A DNA stretch of 64,000 nucleotides from NCBI GenBank assembly GCA_017399185.1, contig JAFQEA010000002.1, positions 173,492 through 237,491 on the forward strand, written 5' to 3'. The notes below the pieces were generated by a model, which worked only from the letters and a program-made list of their open reading frames with translations, was not told the origin of the DNA and searched no databases. This document shows positions 52,347-62,434 of this stretch, one piece after another. Both the position numbers and the translations under genes were made by a program. Each line of letters opens with the position of its first letter. Position 1 is the first letter of the stretch. This DNA is from Clostridia bacterium. Lineage in GTDB: Bacteria; Bacillota; Clostridia; Christensenellales; Borkfalkiaceae.

Positions 52347-52877
52347 TTAGCTTGCAAGCCCCAACCCCTCGTCTCCCTCGTCATCTTCTTCAAGGATAGC
52401 CCTCAAAAGCTCGGTCAGGAAATTGACGAATCTCGGTGGTACTTCGTCTAAATATCCGAGTTCAACTTGCGGGGGAACTACGGGCTTGTCCGTTGCGATT
52501 GCAAATAGCATATTGTAAATTGCAGAGGATAGTCTTTCGGACATTTTAAGGTGTGCCAAAAGCCCCTCAATATGCTTTTTGTTATAATCGTGCATATCTT
52601 GCATAAGCTCTTTAATTTCGCCTATAAGTTCCATTGTTTCCGTGTCGGGAACGGGAACTTTCATAGCCCCGGCGGGAGCGTTGGGCGGGGGTGGCATTGT
52701 CTTGTATTTTTCGTTTACGCCAAGAGTTAAAAGCTCTACGAGCAGTTCGTTTTTATTGGCGTAGCGGAAAGGATCGGTTTTCAGAATACCGTTTATTTTG
52801 GCAAGCAGCCGAACATCACGGATTCTTACGGTTATGGGGGTATTTTCGTTAAATAAGTTCATTTGGTTGTTCATCAC
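52347..52877 (-). CDS. Relaxosome accessory protein, ribbon-helix-helix-like
   Basis: 176 residues. The N-terminal ITVRIRDVRLLAKINGILK and the pattern YANKNELLVELLTLGV resemble a small RHH-type DNA-binding region. A proline-rich linker (MPPPPNAPAGAMKVP) follows, then an acidic helical C-terminus. Encoded 7 bp upstream of the MobL gene, it probably binds the transfer origin or the relaxase. Sequence assignment is by position and pattern only. Confidence 0.65.
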   Translation of the reverse strand: MMNNQMNLFNENTPITVRIRDVRLLAKINGILKTDPFRYANKNELLVELLTLGVNEKYKTMPPPPNAPAGAMKVPVPDTETMELIGEIKELMQDMHDYNKKHIEGLLAHLKMSERLSSAIYNMLFAIATDKPVVPPQVELGYLDEVPPRFVNFLTELLRAILEEDDEGDEGLGLAS

Positions 52878-52888
52878 TCCTTTTTTGA

Positions 52889-53284
52889 TTAGATTTGTTT
52901 TTTGAAAGACTCGAAAAACTCTCTTATGGCGTTTAGTACCTCATCTTCTTCATAGCCTCGTACTTGGACAAGGAAACGTACCGTCTTGTCCTCGCGGAAG
53001 ATCTCGTAGAGGATTTTTCGTTGTTCCATAGTCAACTTTTCAAAGTGACGGTGGAATACATCGTGATAACCATTTTCCTCTAACACATCTTCAAGCGTGT
53101 AAAAGAAATCTGCGGTCATATCCACACGGTTGACTTCTATCCGTCCGCGGTATGCCTTTCTCATAGCCGCTATGTGTTTTTGATAGTTCAGCCTCTTGTG
53201 TGCCTGAATCATCAGCTTTCCGAGCCTTTCATTGATGGGAACATACATTTCTGTACCGCCCACCAAAACCAACATTTGTTTCAT
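52889..53284 (-). CDS. Conjugation-module protein of unknown function
   Basis: 131 residues from ATG at 53284, preceded by AAGGAGG; the longer frame to 53326 lacks a site. It is helical and basic, with QAHKRLNYQKHIAAMRKAYR and LEENGYHDVFHRHFEKLT. No family recognised. It precedes the accessory and MobL relaxase genes in one operon. Confidence 0.65.
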   Translation of the reverse strand: MKQMLVLVGGTEMYVPINERLGKLMIQAHKRLNYQKHIAAMRKAYRGRIEVNRVDMTADFFYTLEDVLEENGYHDVFHRHFEKLTMEQRKILYEIFREDKTVRFLVQVRGYEEDEVLNAIREFFESFKKQI

Positions 53285-53358
53285 TAAAACCTCCTTCCGA
53301 GAGACTGTTTTTGTATGTCCCTTCACCTAATAGCCACGGGAGAAGGCAAAAGTTAAGG

Positions 53359-53805
53359 TTACTCTTGAAAATTTTTCAGAATTTTTTTCAAGGCACTTCT
53401 GATAACGGAAATTTGTTGTGTCATAGCCGATTTGCTGATCCCCAATTCTTTAGAAAGATCAACTTGTTTTCTGCCAACGTAATAGAGTTGACGAACTATC
53501 CATTGTTGCTGACTGTTCAGGCGGGAGATTGCTTGTTCAAGCGTAAGTCTCAAAAGTGTTTCTTCTTCGCTCTCCAAGCTCTCGTCTTTCACATCAAAGC
53601 CGTTTTCTAAAGACTTGTCCAACGATTGAGTTCTGCGGGTTTCTTTACGTTCTACACATTTCGCTTTGTATTCAGACAAAAGAAAGTCGTGATAAATTGC
53701 GTGTGTCTGCGTGACGAGCCAATCTGCAAGCTCATCTTCAAGTTCAACTTTTATAATTCTGATATTACCGTTCTTTGTAATTATTTGAGTAGTTAATTCT
53801 TTCAC
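53359..53805 (-). CDS. Sigma-70-region-4-like regulator of the transfer operon
   Basis: 148 residues from GTG at 53805, chosen because AAAGGAGG lies 9 bp before it. The C-terminal helix-turn-helix (ARRLNSQQQ region, then LYYVGRKQVDLSKELGISKSA) matches region 4 of sigma factors or an HTH of the Tn916 Orf7 and CTn sigma-like type. It likely controls transfer-gene transcription. A 20-codon leader and a terminator-like hairpin lie directly upstream, so expression is probably attenuated. Confidence 0.75.
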   Translation of the reverse strand: MKELTTQIITKNGNIRIIKVELEDELADWLVTQTHAIYHDFLLSEYKAKCVERKETRRTQSLDKSLENGFDVKDESLESEEETLLRLTLEQAISRLNSQQQWIVRQLYYVGRKQVDLSKELGISKSAMTQQISVIRSALKKILKNFQE

Positions 53806-53910
53806 CTTGTGTGTCCTCCTTTTCGGTGTTTTGAAATTACAAATTTTTTCAAAATCCGACAAGGTGGCGCACGAATAGAGTAAAATCTACAAATTTTGCA
53901 ACGACAAACG

Positions 53911-53968
53911 AAAAGGCACTTATTGACCGATACGCTTTTTGTTGCGTACCATTCAATAAGTGCCTTTC
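53911..53968 (-). terminator. Large terminator/attenuator hairpin upstream of the sigma-like gene
   Basis: A 15-bp stem AAAGGCACTTATTGA (53912-53926) / TCAATAAGTGCCTTT (53953-53967) with a nested TACGC / GCGTA stem inside. On the minus strand it is followed by TTTTCGTTT. It lies between the leader peptide and the regulator, where a read-through switch would sit. Confidence 0.78.
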
Positions 53969-54004
53969 TAATGCTATTCAGTTTTTCATTATGTATAGTA
54001 GCGA

Positions 54005-54067
54005 TTACGCCATAAATTCATAGTCACTACTCATAACGAGTAGTGAAGCGCAGTTACCCCAACGCAT
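54005..54067 (-). CDS. Candidate 20-residue leader peptide
   Basis: Starts ATG at 54067, with a near-perfect AAGGAGGT Shine-Dalgarno 10 bp before it, and ends TAA at 54005. The peptide is 20 residues, beginning MRWGNCASLLV and ending YEFMA. Its codons contain the hairpin CACTACTC-ATAAC-GAGTAGTG (54025-54045), and the terminator hairpin follows about 37 bp further on. This layout suggests translation-coupled attenuation. It is short, so it could also be a chance ORF. Confidence 0.6.
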   Translation of the reverse strand: MRWGNCASLLVMSSDYEFMA

Positions 54068-54222
54068 AATAAAAATACCTCCTTGATTTAAGAATTGGCG
54101 CGGCTCGTCCAAGGTGGTATTCTGGAAGATGACCGCGTAGATGTTAGTTCATCTCTTTTCGTATGAATATTTTTCCTCTCATTCTCATATCGTAGAATGG
54201 GAGAGTACGGCTTTTATGGTGC
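54068..54222. other. Untranslated region before the leader peptide
   Basis: It contains an imperfect dyad CTCTCATTCT...AGAATGGGAG (about 54177-54205) and no ORF of note. The promoter for the transfer operon, and possibly an origin of transfer, may lie here, but I could not identify either with confidence. Confidence 0.4.
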
Positions 54223-54252
54223 AAAAAACGGCGAGTTCTAATAAGCTCGCCG
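54223..54252 (-). terminator. Terminator of the Fur-type gene
   Basis: On the minus strand CGGCGAG-CTTATTAGAA-CTCGCCG is followed by TTTTTT. It lies 23 bp after the Fur-family stop codon and separates that gene from the conjugation operon. Confidence 0.85.
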
Positions 54253-54274
54253 CGCTTATTTGCTTTTGATTAAG

Positions 54275-54667
54275 TTATTTGTTTTCGGAACACAATTCGC
54301 AAGTTCCGTATATACTTCTTATTTTTGCACCACTCGGTAAACCGCAAGCCGTTAAAGCGGTTTCCGTGTCAGCGTCCATTAAGTCAATTACCCGACCACA
54401 CTTCTCACAAGCAAAGTGAAGATGATCGGAGCAGTTCGCATCGTAGCGTTCCCGATTGTTCAGGGTGCTAACCCGAATCACTCGCCCCGTTTCCTCAAGC
54501 TGCTTGAGATTGCGATACACCGTACCAAAGGAAAGTGTGGGATTGGTCTCCCGCAAATCAAGATATATCATTTCTGCGGAAGGGTGTGCCTTCGTTCCGC
54601 ACAGATATTCATATATACTATTTCGGGTAGCAGAGTTTCGCATTTTCTTGTCAGTAGATGTCTGCAT
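54275..54667 (-). CDS. Fur-family regulator, PerR-type
   Basis: 130 residues. The winged helix includes LSFGTVYRNLKQLEETG. The metal-sensing segment RYDANCSDHLHFACEKCG and a second C-terminal CELC pair make structural zinc sites. The D-x-H-x-H and H-P-S-A-E-M patterns are typical of the PerR/Fur group. A 7-1-7 palindrome overlaps its promoter (54697-54711), indicating autoregulation. It should respond to peroxide or metal. It stands alone between the giant surface gene and the conjugation operon. Confidence 0.85.
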   Translation of the reverse strand: MQTSTDKKMRNSATRNSIYEYLCGTKAHPSAEMIYLDLRETNPTLSFGTVYRNLKQLEETGRVIRVSTLNNRERYDANCSDHLHFACEKCGRVIDLMDADTETALTACGLPSGAKIRSIYGTCELCSENK

Positions 54668-54696
54668 AATTTTCCTCCGTAGGAATATTTTTCTAT

Positions 54697-54725
54697 ATTA
54701 TATCATATAATTTCTTTCTTGTCAA
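54697..54725 (-). promoter_or_regulatory. Fur-gene promoter with overlapping Per-box-like palindrome
   Basis: On the minus strand -35 TTGACA (54720-54725), spacer 17 bp, -10 TATAAT (54697-54702). The palindrome ATTATAT-C-ATATAAT (54697-54711) covers the -10 and most of the spacer, similar in size to Per/Fur boxes. Confidence 0.75.
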
Positions 54726-54766
54726 TAATGTATTATCGTTATTATCAAGAAAAATCTTTATTAAAT

Positions 54767-54803
54767 GAAAAAACAACCTTGCCACAAAACGTGGCAAGGT
54801 TGA
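54767..54803 (-). terminator. Strong terminator of the giant surface-protein gene
   Basis: On the minus strand CAACCTTGCCAC-GTTTT-GTGGCAAGGTTG is followed by TTTTTT. It lies about 50 bp after the stop codon at 54855. Confidence 0.9.
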
Positions 54804-54854
54804 AAAATTAATTGGTGAATTAAATTATTAAGTGCAACACTCTTAATTTATTTT

Positions 54855-57800
54855 TTAAGAAATCATACCACTTGAACTTGGCGTGCGTCCAATTGTTCCG
54901 TTCGCGCCCTTTTGTCCCGAGCTGCCATTAACTTGATCTGCATCATAACTACCGGAATCTCCTGCGCTACCACCATTGCCGCCGTTTCCACCATAAGAAT
55001 AATAGCCACCAAGTGTATATTGATATTTTTGTACGGATTGAGTGGTGGTATTACCGCTTACAGTGATTTTACTACCATCAGCGCCATTAGTGCCTGCATT
55101 TGCACCGTTACCTCCGTTACCACCATTGCCTCCTTTACCTTCACTTCCGAAAACTCGTGTGTCCGCACCACCAGTGCCTCCATCACCGCCGCGTCCACCA
55201 TATCCAGCAGAACCAGAAGATCCGCCATAGGAAGCGTAGATATACAATTTATATCCGTTATTAGTTATTGTTTTAGCAGAAATGGCAGAAGTACCGTCGC
55301 CTCCATTTCCACCGAGACCACCATCTCCACCTTTTCCGCCAGTACCACCTGTACCACCGTCTTTGCTTTCTCCGCTATTGCGTTTTGCTGTATCGGCACC
55401 GTTTCCGCCGCGTCCACCTGCGCCACCGTCTCCGCCGTTACCGCCATCTCCACCGTTGCCGGCATATATGTATACTTTACCAGTAGAAGAACCTTTGATA
55501 GTTACTATGTTTGTAGCTTTGATAGCATATGCACCATCGCCACCGTTACCGCCTTTGCCACCGTTACCGCCTGCACCACCTGTTTTTCCACAAGCAGCTG
55601 AATAGGTTGTAGCATTTGTGCCATTAGCACCTGCACTTCCATCCTTTCCATAGTATCCATCGCCACCAAATCCACCATTACCGCCGTGGATAGTAACTGT
55701 AGACGAAGAATAGCCATACACATATACGCTATATGCTTCTATTGCAACTGCGCCATCCTTTCCATCACCGCCATAATGACCATGTCCTGTGGAATTATTA
55801 TAGTCTGTTGCGTGTGAGCCTGATGAGCCTGATCCACCTTGAATCCCTACTGTACCCTTACAGTACAAATAAAGCGCAATATTTGACGTAGATTTCATAG
55901 CAGTGCTATCGTTTGGAGCGTAATATTGGAAATTATTAATGTAAACAAGCAATGGCTCAGTTCTGCTTTCAATATCAAATCTCAAACCATAATAATTCTT
56001 TCCACTTGTTCCAACCAACGTAAGAACCTTGACGTTTGAGGGAATAGATATTGTTTTGTTGTAACTCTTATTACTTGTATCACCAACCAAATACAGTATA
56101 TTACGTCCGTTAGCCTGAGAAGCAGAATAATTCGCTATATTAAGTTTGGTGTTATCGCAAAGTAATTCCTTAGCGGAACTCTCATATGTATATCCGTTTA
56201 TGGAATAAGAAATCGTATATTTGATAGTATCAAATTCTGTTTCCAATCTATCCAATATGTTCCTATTGTTAGAGAAAGTACGATTAGACAGTGTCAATGT
56301 ATTATTAGAATCTTGATAAACTTGACTTCCGTTTCTGTAAAACTTATAAGTAATTTTTGGTGAAATTCCCGACCAAACCAAATTACTATTCAATGTTGAA
56401 CTGAATTTAATCTGTGGTGAAATATACCCGCCTTGATCAGAACTTAAACCAATGCTAATACTATTGCTTGTAAACGGATCATTTACCAATAACACCAATG
56501 TATAGTATTCTTCAAGATATTCAACTGACACCGTAATAGTTTTACCAACGGCTGAAGTACCATGTACCGTTAATTGTTTCGTTGTATCATCAAATGTAAA
56601 TACCTGACTGTCACAATTTACAGTATAATTATAGTTATCTGTTATCGCAATATTATCACCGTATAAAGCGAACTTATATTGCATTCCCGGAATAACGTTT
56701 AACGGATTACCCGAACTATATGTACTGCCATCAGCAAGTGAAGCTTTAAGTGTTACATTAGAATATTTTTTGCCTATCTTAATTTGAATACTGTTTGCGG
56801 TTGCGCCACTATCATAAACAAGTACGAAGTAATATGATTCGCCTGATTCTAAACTTATGGCATATTTTACCCCAGTACTGTCATCATAATTGACTCCTGA
56901 TATTTTTTCTCCAACCGCACCAATTTCATCATAAAGATACATCGAAAAAGTACTTGTTATACTCTTATTGAGAATATAAAATATGTATTCACCAGACTGT
57001 TGGGGGGTATATTTAACGACAACTGCATCTTCAACATCTATTGAAATGTATTTAGTAACATTACCTTTCAATTTAATTGTGTCTACAATTTCATCATCGT
57101 GTCCACCACTATTATATTCTACCGTAAATACAACAGCTTCATCTGACGCATTTTTCAGTTCTACAGAAATATAATAAGTTGTGCCTGCCGATAACTCTTC
57201 TGTAAGTTCAACGTATTTATCAATGTTCGACTGTGCAACAGAAGAAAGTGTTCCATTTTGCATAACATAAATATTGATCTGGGTTGTCAATGTATTATTC
57301 AAATCACCAAGCGTGAAAAACTTGTATGCTTCTGTATATTGGGGCGTAAAAGTATATATTGTAGTGCCAGTATTATGTAATACATTTTGTTCCTCAATAT
57401 TTAATTCTCCGCTTGAAAGTTTCATAGTACAGTTGACATTTGAGTTTGGAGCGGTAGTTACCAATTTTATGTACCACTCACCTATTGGCAAACCAAAATC
57501 AACCCCACTTGCAACACATATGCGGTTTTCCATATTTTCGTCGTATATATAAATTTGAGCAGATGCGTTGATTTTATAGTCGCTTTCAACCGTAACATCA
57601 ATTTTGAAATAATAAAACCCCTTTTCATTGCTCGTTACAGTTTGTTCGGTCTCCAAAGACAAGTTTGTATTCGGCACTTCTATTGTTAGTGTAGAAACAT
57701 TTGTGCAATCCATATAATAATATTTATTAGTTGCACCATTAGCTTGAAGATATATCAATCCGTCAGTAACTGCTATTTGATTAAAATTGTAATCATATAC

Positions 57801-59864
57801 TTTTATAGTATTTGGTAATTTGTAAACTTCATCAGTATAAGTTTCAAACTTTACAAATTTATCATACGAAGTGTTGGTATTGCCAAACTTAACTGTCGTA
57901 GGGGAAAATTCTACCACAAAAGATAGTGTCTGTTGTGCCGCCGAAAGATTCGTTAGCTCTAAATAACAGTTATTTGTTAAAGCCGTAACTTCTCCCTTTG
58001 TTGCATTTAAAAATCTATAAGATACCGATGTGGGCAACCCTTGAACTATATATTTTCCTTCACACCAAATATCCAAAGGAATATAAACAGTATCATTTCC
58101 ATTCAATATCAAGTTGGTAGTTTTATTAACATCTATTGTATTAGCACTACTCAAAGACAAAGCAGCATTACTGATAGTGGTATTGCTGTTATTATATACC
58201 TTAATGTACAGCACCTCGCCGGTTGAACACAAATAATTTACATTCTTTGAATTATAATCACCGATAAGGTTTCCGTCAGCATCATATAGTTTAATTCCCA
58301 AATCAATATTATTGTTTGTATCAAACAATATTGACTGTGTTGTTGTTGAATTAAAACTATAAATTTTATTACCGTAAGGTTTCAGTTTGAATATCTCGGT
58401 ATTATCTATATTAAGAGTTTTGGGTTTACAATTAACGATAAAAGTTGTGTGCAACTCATTATCCGTTGTGTTTAATTTTACTATTACGCGTTCTCCAGCT
58501 TCAAGGTCAATAGTTGCTTTGTTGAGTGCGGAGGTTTTATGAATAGTTTCTGTAGAATCATAAATAGAGAACTCCGCACCGGGAATTGAAATTTCGTATT
58601 CGCTTGAATATGGTGCTGTTACAGAAATTTCTTTTGTGGTATTAGAGAGCATATCTATATAAGTGCTTTCCTCAGTCATTATATTTTGAGCTTGTTCACT
58701 TTCTCCCCAAAAATCGACAGTAAACCACGTGGACTTTACATTCTCATATTTATTTTCTATATGAGATTTGTTCAATCCGGCTGTTTCTGTAACTATATCT
58801 AAAGCCACACCTGCGGTCAGTCTTGTTTTCCAATGGTTAGTAGTGCCAATGCAATATCTGTATGTTACACCCTCATTTTGATTAGGCAAATACAAAACGG
58901 GATTATCCATACTTGTCTCAAAACTTGTAAAAGCATACCTATTTAAGCCGCCTTCAGCTAATTGCGATTCTTTGCTTGTATGGAATTGTGTTCCAACAAA
59001 AGCACCGTTTGTCAAATCAACATCATAGCCTTCAATAATCTTATTTGATATTTCCCATGATGTTTTCACCGCATCTATGCTATCGACAACAAGATCAAAT
59101 ACATCTTTTACTTGCCCCGCACCGGGTATAACTTCAAGCACATCGGAAACCAACGAAAGCGCACAATTTGCAGCATCTTCCCCGTAGCCTTCAGGCAAAC
59201 TTGAGCCTTTGTATGAATAATCGGTAGAAATGATAAAACTACCATTATCATTTTCTGCTATATAGTGTTCGCTTTCTTTATTGGTATAATTAACATTCTC
59301 AATATACGCACCGAAAGATATATCTTTTATCTTTAAGATTTCTGTATGCTCATACTGCTCAACGTAAACGTTGCCATTAGAATATCTATATGTGTGATAG
59401 AACAAAGGGGAAATACTAAAATCTACATATCCGTCAGCAACTTTATTCAAATCCAAATTAGTATCAAATAAATATACCAACTGCGTTGTTCCGTTATTAT
59501 CAACAAAAAATCCATTTTGCTGACCAATGTAGAAATATTCTCCCTCATAAATAAATAGTTCTTCCGGTACAAATCCTAAAATCCACTCATCCGTCAAATT
59601 ATAATAACCATAAAATCTCTGAAAGAAATAATCGGGATAATCTTTGATGGATTTGCTTGTATCTTGAGTCCCTGTGCCTCTATTATAATAATAGTCACTA
59701 TCAGTATAATTGTCAAAACACCCATCAGTCATTGTAAAATCAGCTTGAGAACTAATTTCATCGGCTGAAGCAGCAAATGCAATAGTACTCATATTAAAAC
59801 AGAGTACAAGAGTCAATACCACAGTAAAAATAATCGCAGATATTCTTTTTTGTGAACTTTTCAT
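54855..59864 (-). CDS. Giant secreted protein with glycine-rich GGX-repeat C-terminus
   Basis: 1669 residues with a classical signal peptide (residues 1-32, ending TIAFAASA). Residues about 40-280 are unique. The middle (about 400-1000) has several beta-sandwich units of a type seen also in the neighbouring lipoprotein, for example [20 protein letters not shown] and [11 protein letters not shown]. Residues about 1338-1665 are dominated by GGX triplets ([20 protein letters not shown]), alternating with short strand-forming segments such as [10 protein letters not shown]. That pattern fits polyglycine-II-like bundles. There is no LPXTG or C-terminal helix. It is AT-rich, and its start lies 30 bp from a MarR-type operator. 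Confidence 0.85.
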   Translation of the reverse strand: MKSSQKRISAIIFTVVLTLVLCFNMSTIAFAASADEISSQADFTMTDGCFDNYTDSDYYYNRGTGTQDTSKSIKDYPDYFFQRFYGYYNLTDEWILGFVPEELFIYEGEYFYIGQQNGFFVDNNGTTQLVYLFDTNLDLNKVADGYVDFSISPLFYHTYRYSNGNVYVEQYEHTEILKIKDISFGAYIENVNYTNKESEHYIAENDNGSFIISTDYSYKGSSLPEGYGEDAANCALSLVSDVLEVIPGAGQVKDVFDLVVDSIDAVKTSWEISNKIIEGYDVDLTNGAFVGTQFHTSKESQLAEGGLNRYAFTSFETSMDNPVLYLPNQNEGVTYRYCIGTTNHWKTRLTAGVALDIVTETAGLNKSHIENKYENVKSTWFTVDFWGESEQAQNIMTEESTYIDMLSNTTKEISVTAPYSSEYEISIPGAEFSIYDSTETIHKTSALNKATIDLEAGERVIVKLNTTDNELHTTFIVNCKPKTLNIDNTEIFKLKPYGNKIYSFNSTTTQSILFDTNNNIDLGIKLYDADGNLIGDYNSKNVNYLCSTGEVLYIKVYNNSNTTISNAALSLSSANTIDVNKTTNLILNGNDTVYIPLDIWCEGKYIVQGLPTSVSYRFLNATKGEVTALTNNCYLELTNLSAAQQTLSFVVEFSPTTVKFGNTNTSYDKFVKFETYTDEVYKLPNTIKVYDYNFNQIAVTDGLIYLQANGATNKYYYMDCTNVSTLTIEVPNTNLSLETEQTVTSNEKGFYYFKIDVTVESDYKINASAQIYIYDENMENRICVASGVDFGLPIGEWYIKLVTTAPNSNVNCTMKLSSGELNIEEQNVLHNTGTTIYTFTPQYTEAYKFFTLGDLNNTLTTQINIYVMQNGTLSSVAQSNIDKYVELTEELSAGTTYYISVELKNASDEAVVFTVEYNSGGHDDEIVDTIKLKGNVTKYISIDVEDAVVVKYTPQQSGEYIFYILNKSITSTFSMYLYDEIGAVGEKISGVNYDDSTGVKYAISLESGESYYFVLVYDSGATANSIQIKIGKKYSNVTLKASLADGSTYSSGNPLNVIPGMQYKFALYGDNIAITDNYNYTVNCDSQVFTFDDTTKQLTVHGTSAVGKTITVSVEYLEEYYTLVLLVNDPFTSNSISIGLSSDQGGYISPQIKFSSTLNSNLVWSGISPKITYKFYRNGSQVYQDSNNTLTLSNRTFSNNRNILDRLETEFDTIKYTISYSINGYTYESSAKELLCDNTKLNIANYSASQANGRNILYLVGDTSNKSYNKTISIPSNVKVLTLVGTSGKNYYGLRFDIESRTEPLLVYINNFQYYAPNDSTAMKSTSNIALYLYCKGTVGIQGGSGSSGSHATDYNNSTGHGHYGGDGKDGAVAIEAYSVYVYGYSSSTVTIHGGNGGFGGDGYYGKDGSAGANGTNATTYSAACGKTGGAGGNGGKGGNGGDGAYAIKATNIVTIKGSSTGKVYIYAGNGGDGGNGGDGGAGGRGGNGADTAKRNSGESKDGGTGGTGGKGGDGGLGGNGGDGTSAISAKTITNNGYKLYIYASYGGSSGSAGYGGRGGDGGTGGADTRVFGSEGKGGNGGNGGNGANAGTNGADGSKITVSGNTTTQSVQKYQYTLGGYYSYGGNGGNGGSAGDSGSYDADQVNGSSGQKGANGTIGRTPSSSGMIS

Positions 59865-59893
59865 TTTCGATCTCCTTTATTTTTATAATTTAT

Positions 59894-59906
59894 TTAACCG
59901 TGTTAA
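59894..59906. promoter_or_regulatory. MarR-type operator upstream of the giant surface gene
   Basis: TTAAC-CGT-GTTAA, 30 bp before the start codon. It is a member of the three-site family described at 61942 and 62435. On the minus strand the sequence AATTACTTAAC matches the marR copy, which follows a -10 box. Confidence 0.75.
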
Positions 59907-59923
59907 GTAATTGTGTAAAAAAA

Positions 59924-61924
59924 TTACGCTGAAGAAAAAATGAGACTTTGATCGGTTGCATTATACGTATAAATAAACACATAGTAATCTTCATTTTCTA
60001 AATAAACACTTTCGTTTATAGCCGATACTTTCTGCGTTTCAAATACTGTAACCATTTCGCCATCAACCAATTTGCAAATTTTAAGAACACACTTTGCCGT
60101 ATTATTCACATCGTTTTCGATAATAAACGTATAGTTCCGAATGTTTTTCGGAGAAAAACTAAAAATTGTATATCCGTTATGATGGAGAACATACTTCGAT
60201 CCAATATTTAGTGGATTTCCAACTAACGAACAGCATATTTCTGAATTTATCTCATCGTCAACAATCTTAATATAATAAGTTCCCGCCAACAAGCTTATTA
60301 AGCTGTTCGGTTTCAAATCATCTATAAAAGCAAAGTCGCTATTGTATATTGACAAAGAAAGTGCTGAAGATTCAAATAAATATTCTGCATCAAAATCCAA
60401 TAAAATCGAATAATAATAACCCCCATAACCATCATTTGAAACAGTTTTTCGATTTCCTAATTTTAATGTTTCAAAGGGAATAGATATTGAAACCGAATTG
60501 TTATTCACTTCAAGGTAATAACATTTATTAGTCGAATCGCAAATGGCTTTACCGTTCTCAAATTTTACAATATCAAAATTATAATCATAAATTTTTGTTA
60601 CGCCATCGAACAAATAAACCTCATCAGAAACCGGTGTAAATTTTACAAATCTTTCTCCGCCTTCTATAATATTAGTACCATACACTACTTCAAAAGGCGA
60701 AAATTCAATTATAAAATCAAAATTTACCGTTTCTGATGATTGATTTTTTATACTTATAAAAGTAATATCACCTTTTTCTAAGTTGCTACCATCAATGAAA
60801 TTGCCGTTTTTATCGAGAAATTCCATTTTTACTGTATTATGCGAAGTTGAAATAATTTCATAACACCCTGACTCAAAACAGTTGAATAACATCGTCACTG
60901 TTTCATTTCCGATCAATTCCATAGTTTTAATTTGATTTGGCATAACCGGCTTATCTTCATAAAGAATCATACTTCCTTCTACTGATTTTTGGGAAGTGTT
61001 ATAGATGTGTACGTACACTTCTTCATTCGCTGTATATGAATAAGCATCTTCATTCGGTACATAGAGAATAGCGCCTTTTTCGTTATATATAGTAACGCCC
61101 ACATCATTATTATCTGTACTAATAATCAAATTACGATTACATTCATCAATAAACTTATAAACGCATTGTCCTCCATATCCAAGTCTGTACTCAAATGCTT
61201 CCCCAATCCTTAAAAGTTTGGGAGAAGGGGTGAGTAAAATAGTTTCTTCAACAACCTCGTTACTATAGAGTTCTATGGTAACCTTTTGATTTTTTTCTAT
61301 AAAGAATGTATTATCTTTTTCTTCGGATAATTCTTTATTGCTAATATAATCAAACACTTTTAATTTCACATTATTGACTAAAATAACATATTGCATTGAA
61401 TATGGAGCAGTAAAAGTGAATTTCAAAGTATTATTACCTTTTATATTAACCGGGTACATAGTGTTTAACTCAATATCTTTTGGCGCACCTTCTTCTTGAA
61501 TATAAATAGTTAAAGAGACATCAGAATAAGAAATATAATACTTTTCTTCATCATAAGAGCAAGCGTTAATGCACAGATAGTATTCTCCTATTTCTTGCAT
61601 ACAAGGCAAGCCATACTCAAGCTCTCCTGTTTTTTTATTTTTATAGGTATAACTTATATCTATATTTTCGATGAAATTAACTTCTTTGCCATTATCATTT
61701 CTAACTGTTTTGAAATTGATATTTTTTTGTTCTCCGTCATAAGTTAAATATATTTCTCCAAAATTATTTTTACCGAATGGTTTAATATACTCACTCGTTT
61801 CAGGATTTAAAAATTCAAAAGAGCAATCAACTACTTCTTTTTTGCATCCGGTAGCAGTGCATATAAACAACAAAACTACGCTTGTAATACTAAATAAATA
61901 GAACAAAATTCTTGTCTTTTTCAT
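59924..61924 (-). CDS. Large surface lipoprotein related to the giant protein
   Basis: 666 residues. The lipoprotein signal ends CTATGC (Cys27). Residues about 330-660 follow the same order as residues about 660-990 of the giant protein: an F-SP-x-V region, then VTKIYDYNFDIVKF, then YYLEVNNNSVSISIP, then a LAGTYYIKIV strand and YVLHHNGYTIFSFSP. This suggests duplication of a multi-domain sandwich. The giant protein's GGX tail is missing. It is encoded 59 bp upstream, with a CTTAAC-N3-GTTAAG site 18 bp before its start codon. Confidence 0.82.
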   Translation of the reverse strand: MKKTRILFYLFSITSVVLLFICTATGCKKEVVDCSFEFLNPETSEYIKPFGKNNFGEIYLTYDGEQKNINFKTVRNDNGKEVNFIENIDISYTYKNKKTGELEYGLPCMQEIGEYYLCINACSYDEEKYYISYSDVSLTIYIQEEGAPKDIELNTMYPVNIKGNNTLKFTFTAPYSMQYVILVNNVKLKVFDYISNKELSEEKDNTFFIEKNQKVTIELYSNEVVEETILLTPSPKLLRIGEAFEYRLGYGGQCVYKFIDECNRNLIISTDNNDVGVTIYNEKGAILYVPNEDAYSYTANEEVYVHIYNTSQKSVEGSMILYEDKPVMPNQIKTMELIGNETVTMLFNCFESGCYEIISTSHNTVKMEFLDKNGNFIDGSNLEKGDITFISIKNQSSETVNFDFIIEFSPFEVVYGTNIIEGGERFVKFTPVSDEVYLFDGVTKIYDYNFDIVKFENGKAICDSTNKCYYLEVNNNSVSISIPFETLKLGNRKTVSNDGYGGYYYSILLDFDAEYLFESSALSLSIYNSDFAFIDDLKPNSLISLLAGTYYIKIVDDEINSEICCSLVGNPLNIGSKYVLHHNGYTIFSFSPKNIRNYTFIIENDVNNTAKCVLKICKLVDGEMVTVFETQKVSAINESVYLENEDYYVFIYTYNATDQSLIFSSA

Positions 61925-61941
61925 AAAAACCTCCTCACTTA

Positions 61942-61956
61942 CTTAACTCGGTTAAG
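61942..61956. promoter_or_regulatory. MarR-type operator upstream of the lipoprotein gene
   Basis: A perfect palindrome CTTAAC-TCG-GTTAAG, 18 bp before the start codon at 61924. It lies in the 50-bp gap between the marR stop and the lipoprotein start. No strong promoter is visible here, so the gene may also be read through from marR. Confidence 0.75.
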
Positions 61957-61974
61957 CATTTGCCCCCAAAAAAA

Positions 61975-62418
61975 TTACTCTTTGCCATATTCTTCAGTAA
62001 CAGTTTTAATTCTATTAAGTAATAAGAAAAGATGCGACAGATCTTTCTCACCTATTTTGTCGATTAAATAATCGAAATAACGAATTATTTCACCGTAAAT
62101 CTTATAGACTCTTTTTGAGCCTTCCTCGGTATTTTTTATTACTGTTGAACGACCATCCACTTTGGATGCTCGCTTTACAACCAAGCCTGCAACTTCCAAT
62201 TTATTTATGATTTTTGTTACTCGTGCTTGACTAACACCTAAATGTTCTGCTATCTCGCTTGCTGTAACATCATTATCTTTTTTTTGCTCAAGATAAAAGA
62301 GAGTTTTCCCCATTCCTTCGCTTAATTCGCTTACAGAAGTATTGAAAATTTGAGAACTTGAATGAACTTCAACTGCTTTTCTAAAAAAACTTTCGGCTTT
62401 TGTCTCTTTTGTTTCCAT
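61975..62418 (-). CDS. MarR-family regulator
   Basis: 147 residues. The winged helix region is TASEIAEHLGVSQARVTKIINKLEVAGLVVKR (about 53-85) followed by KVDGRSTVIKNTEEG. The N- and C-terminal helices form the dimer domain. It should bind the CTTAAC-N3-GTTAAG palindromes found upstream of itself and of the two surface genes. Ligand unknown. Its own promoter is a perfect TTGACA-17-TATAAT with the operator 2 bp after the -10. Confidence 0.88.
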   Translation of the reverse strand: METKETKAESFFRKAVEVHSSSQIFNTSVSELSEGMGKTLFYLEQKKDNDVTASEIAEHLGVSQARVTKIINKLEVAGLVVKRASKVDGRSTVIKNTEEGSKRVYKIYGEIIRYFDYLIDKIGEKDLSHLFLLLNRIKTVTEEYGKE

Positions 62419-62434
62419 ATTGCACCTCCAATAT

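Noticed and set aside
53860..54230. Origin of transfer (oriT)
   Set aside because: The region near the relaxosome genes has several dyads, but I know no nick-site consensus for this relaxase that can be matched with confidence.
54912..55605. Long plus-strand ORFs rich in Ala, Thr and Pro opposite the giant protein's glycine tail
   Set aside because: They are the antisense of GGX codons (GGN-GGN read as ACC, CCA, GCC), without ribosome-binding sites or sensible composition.
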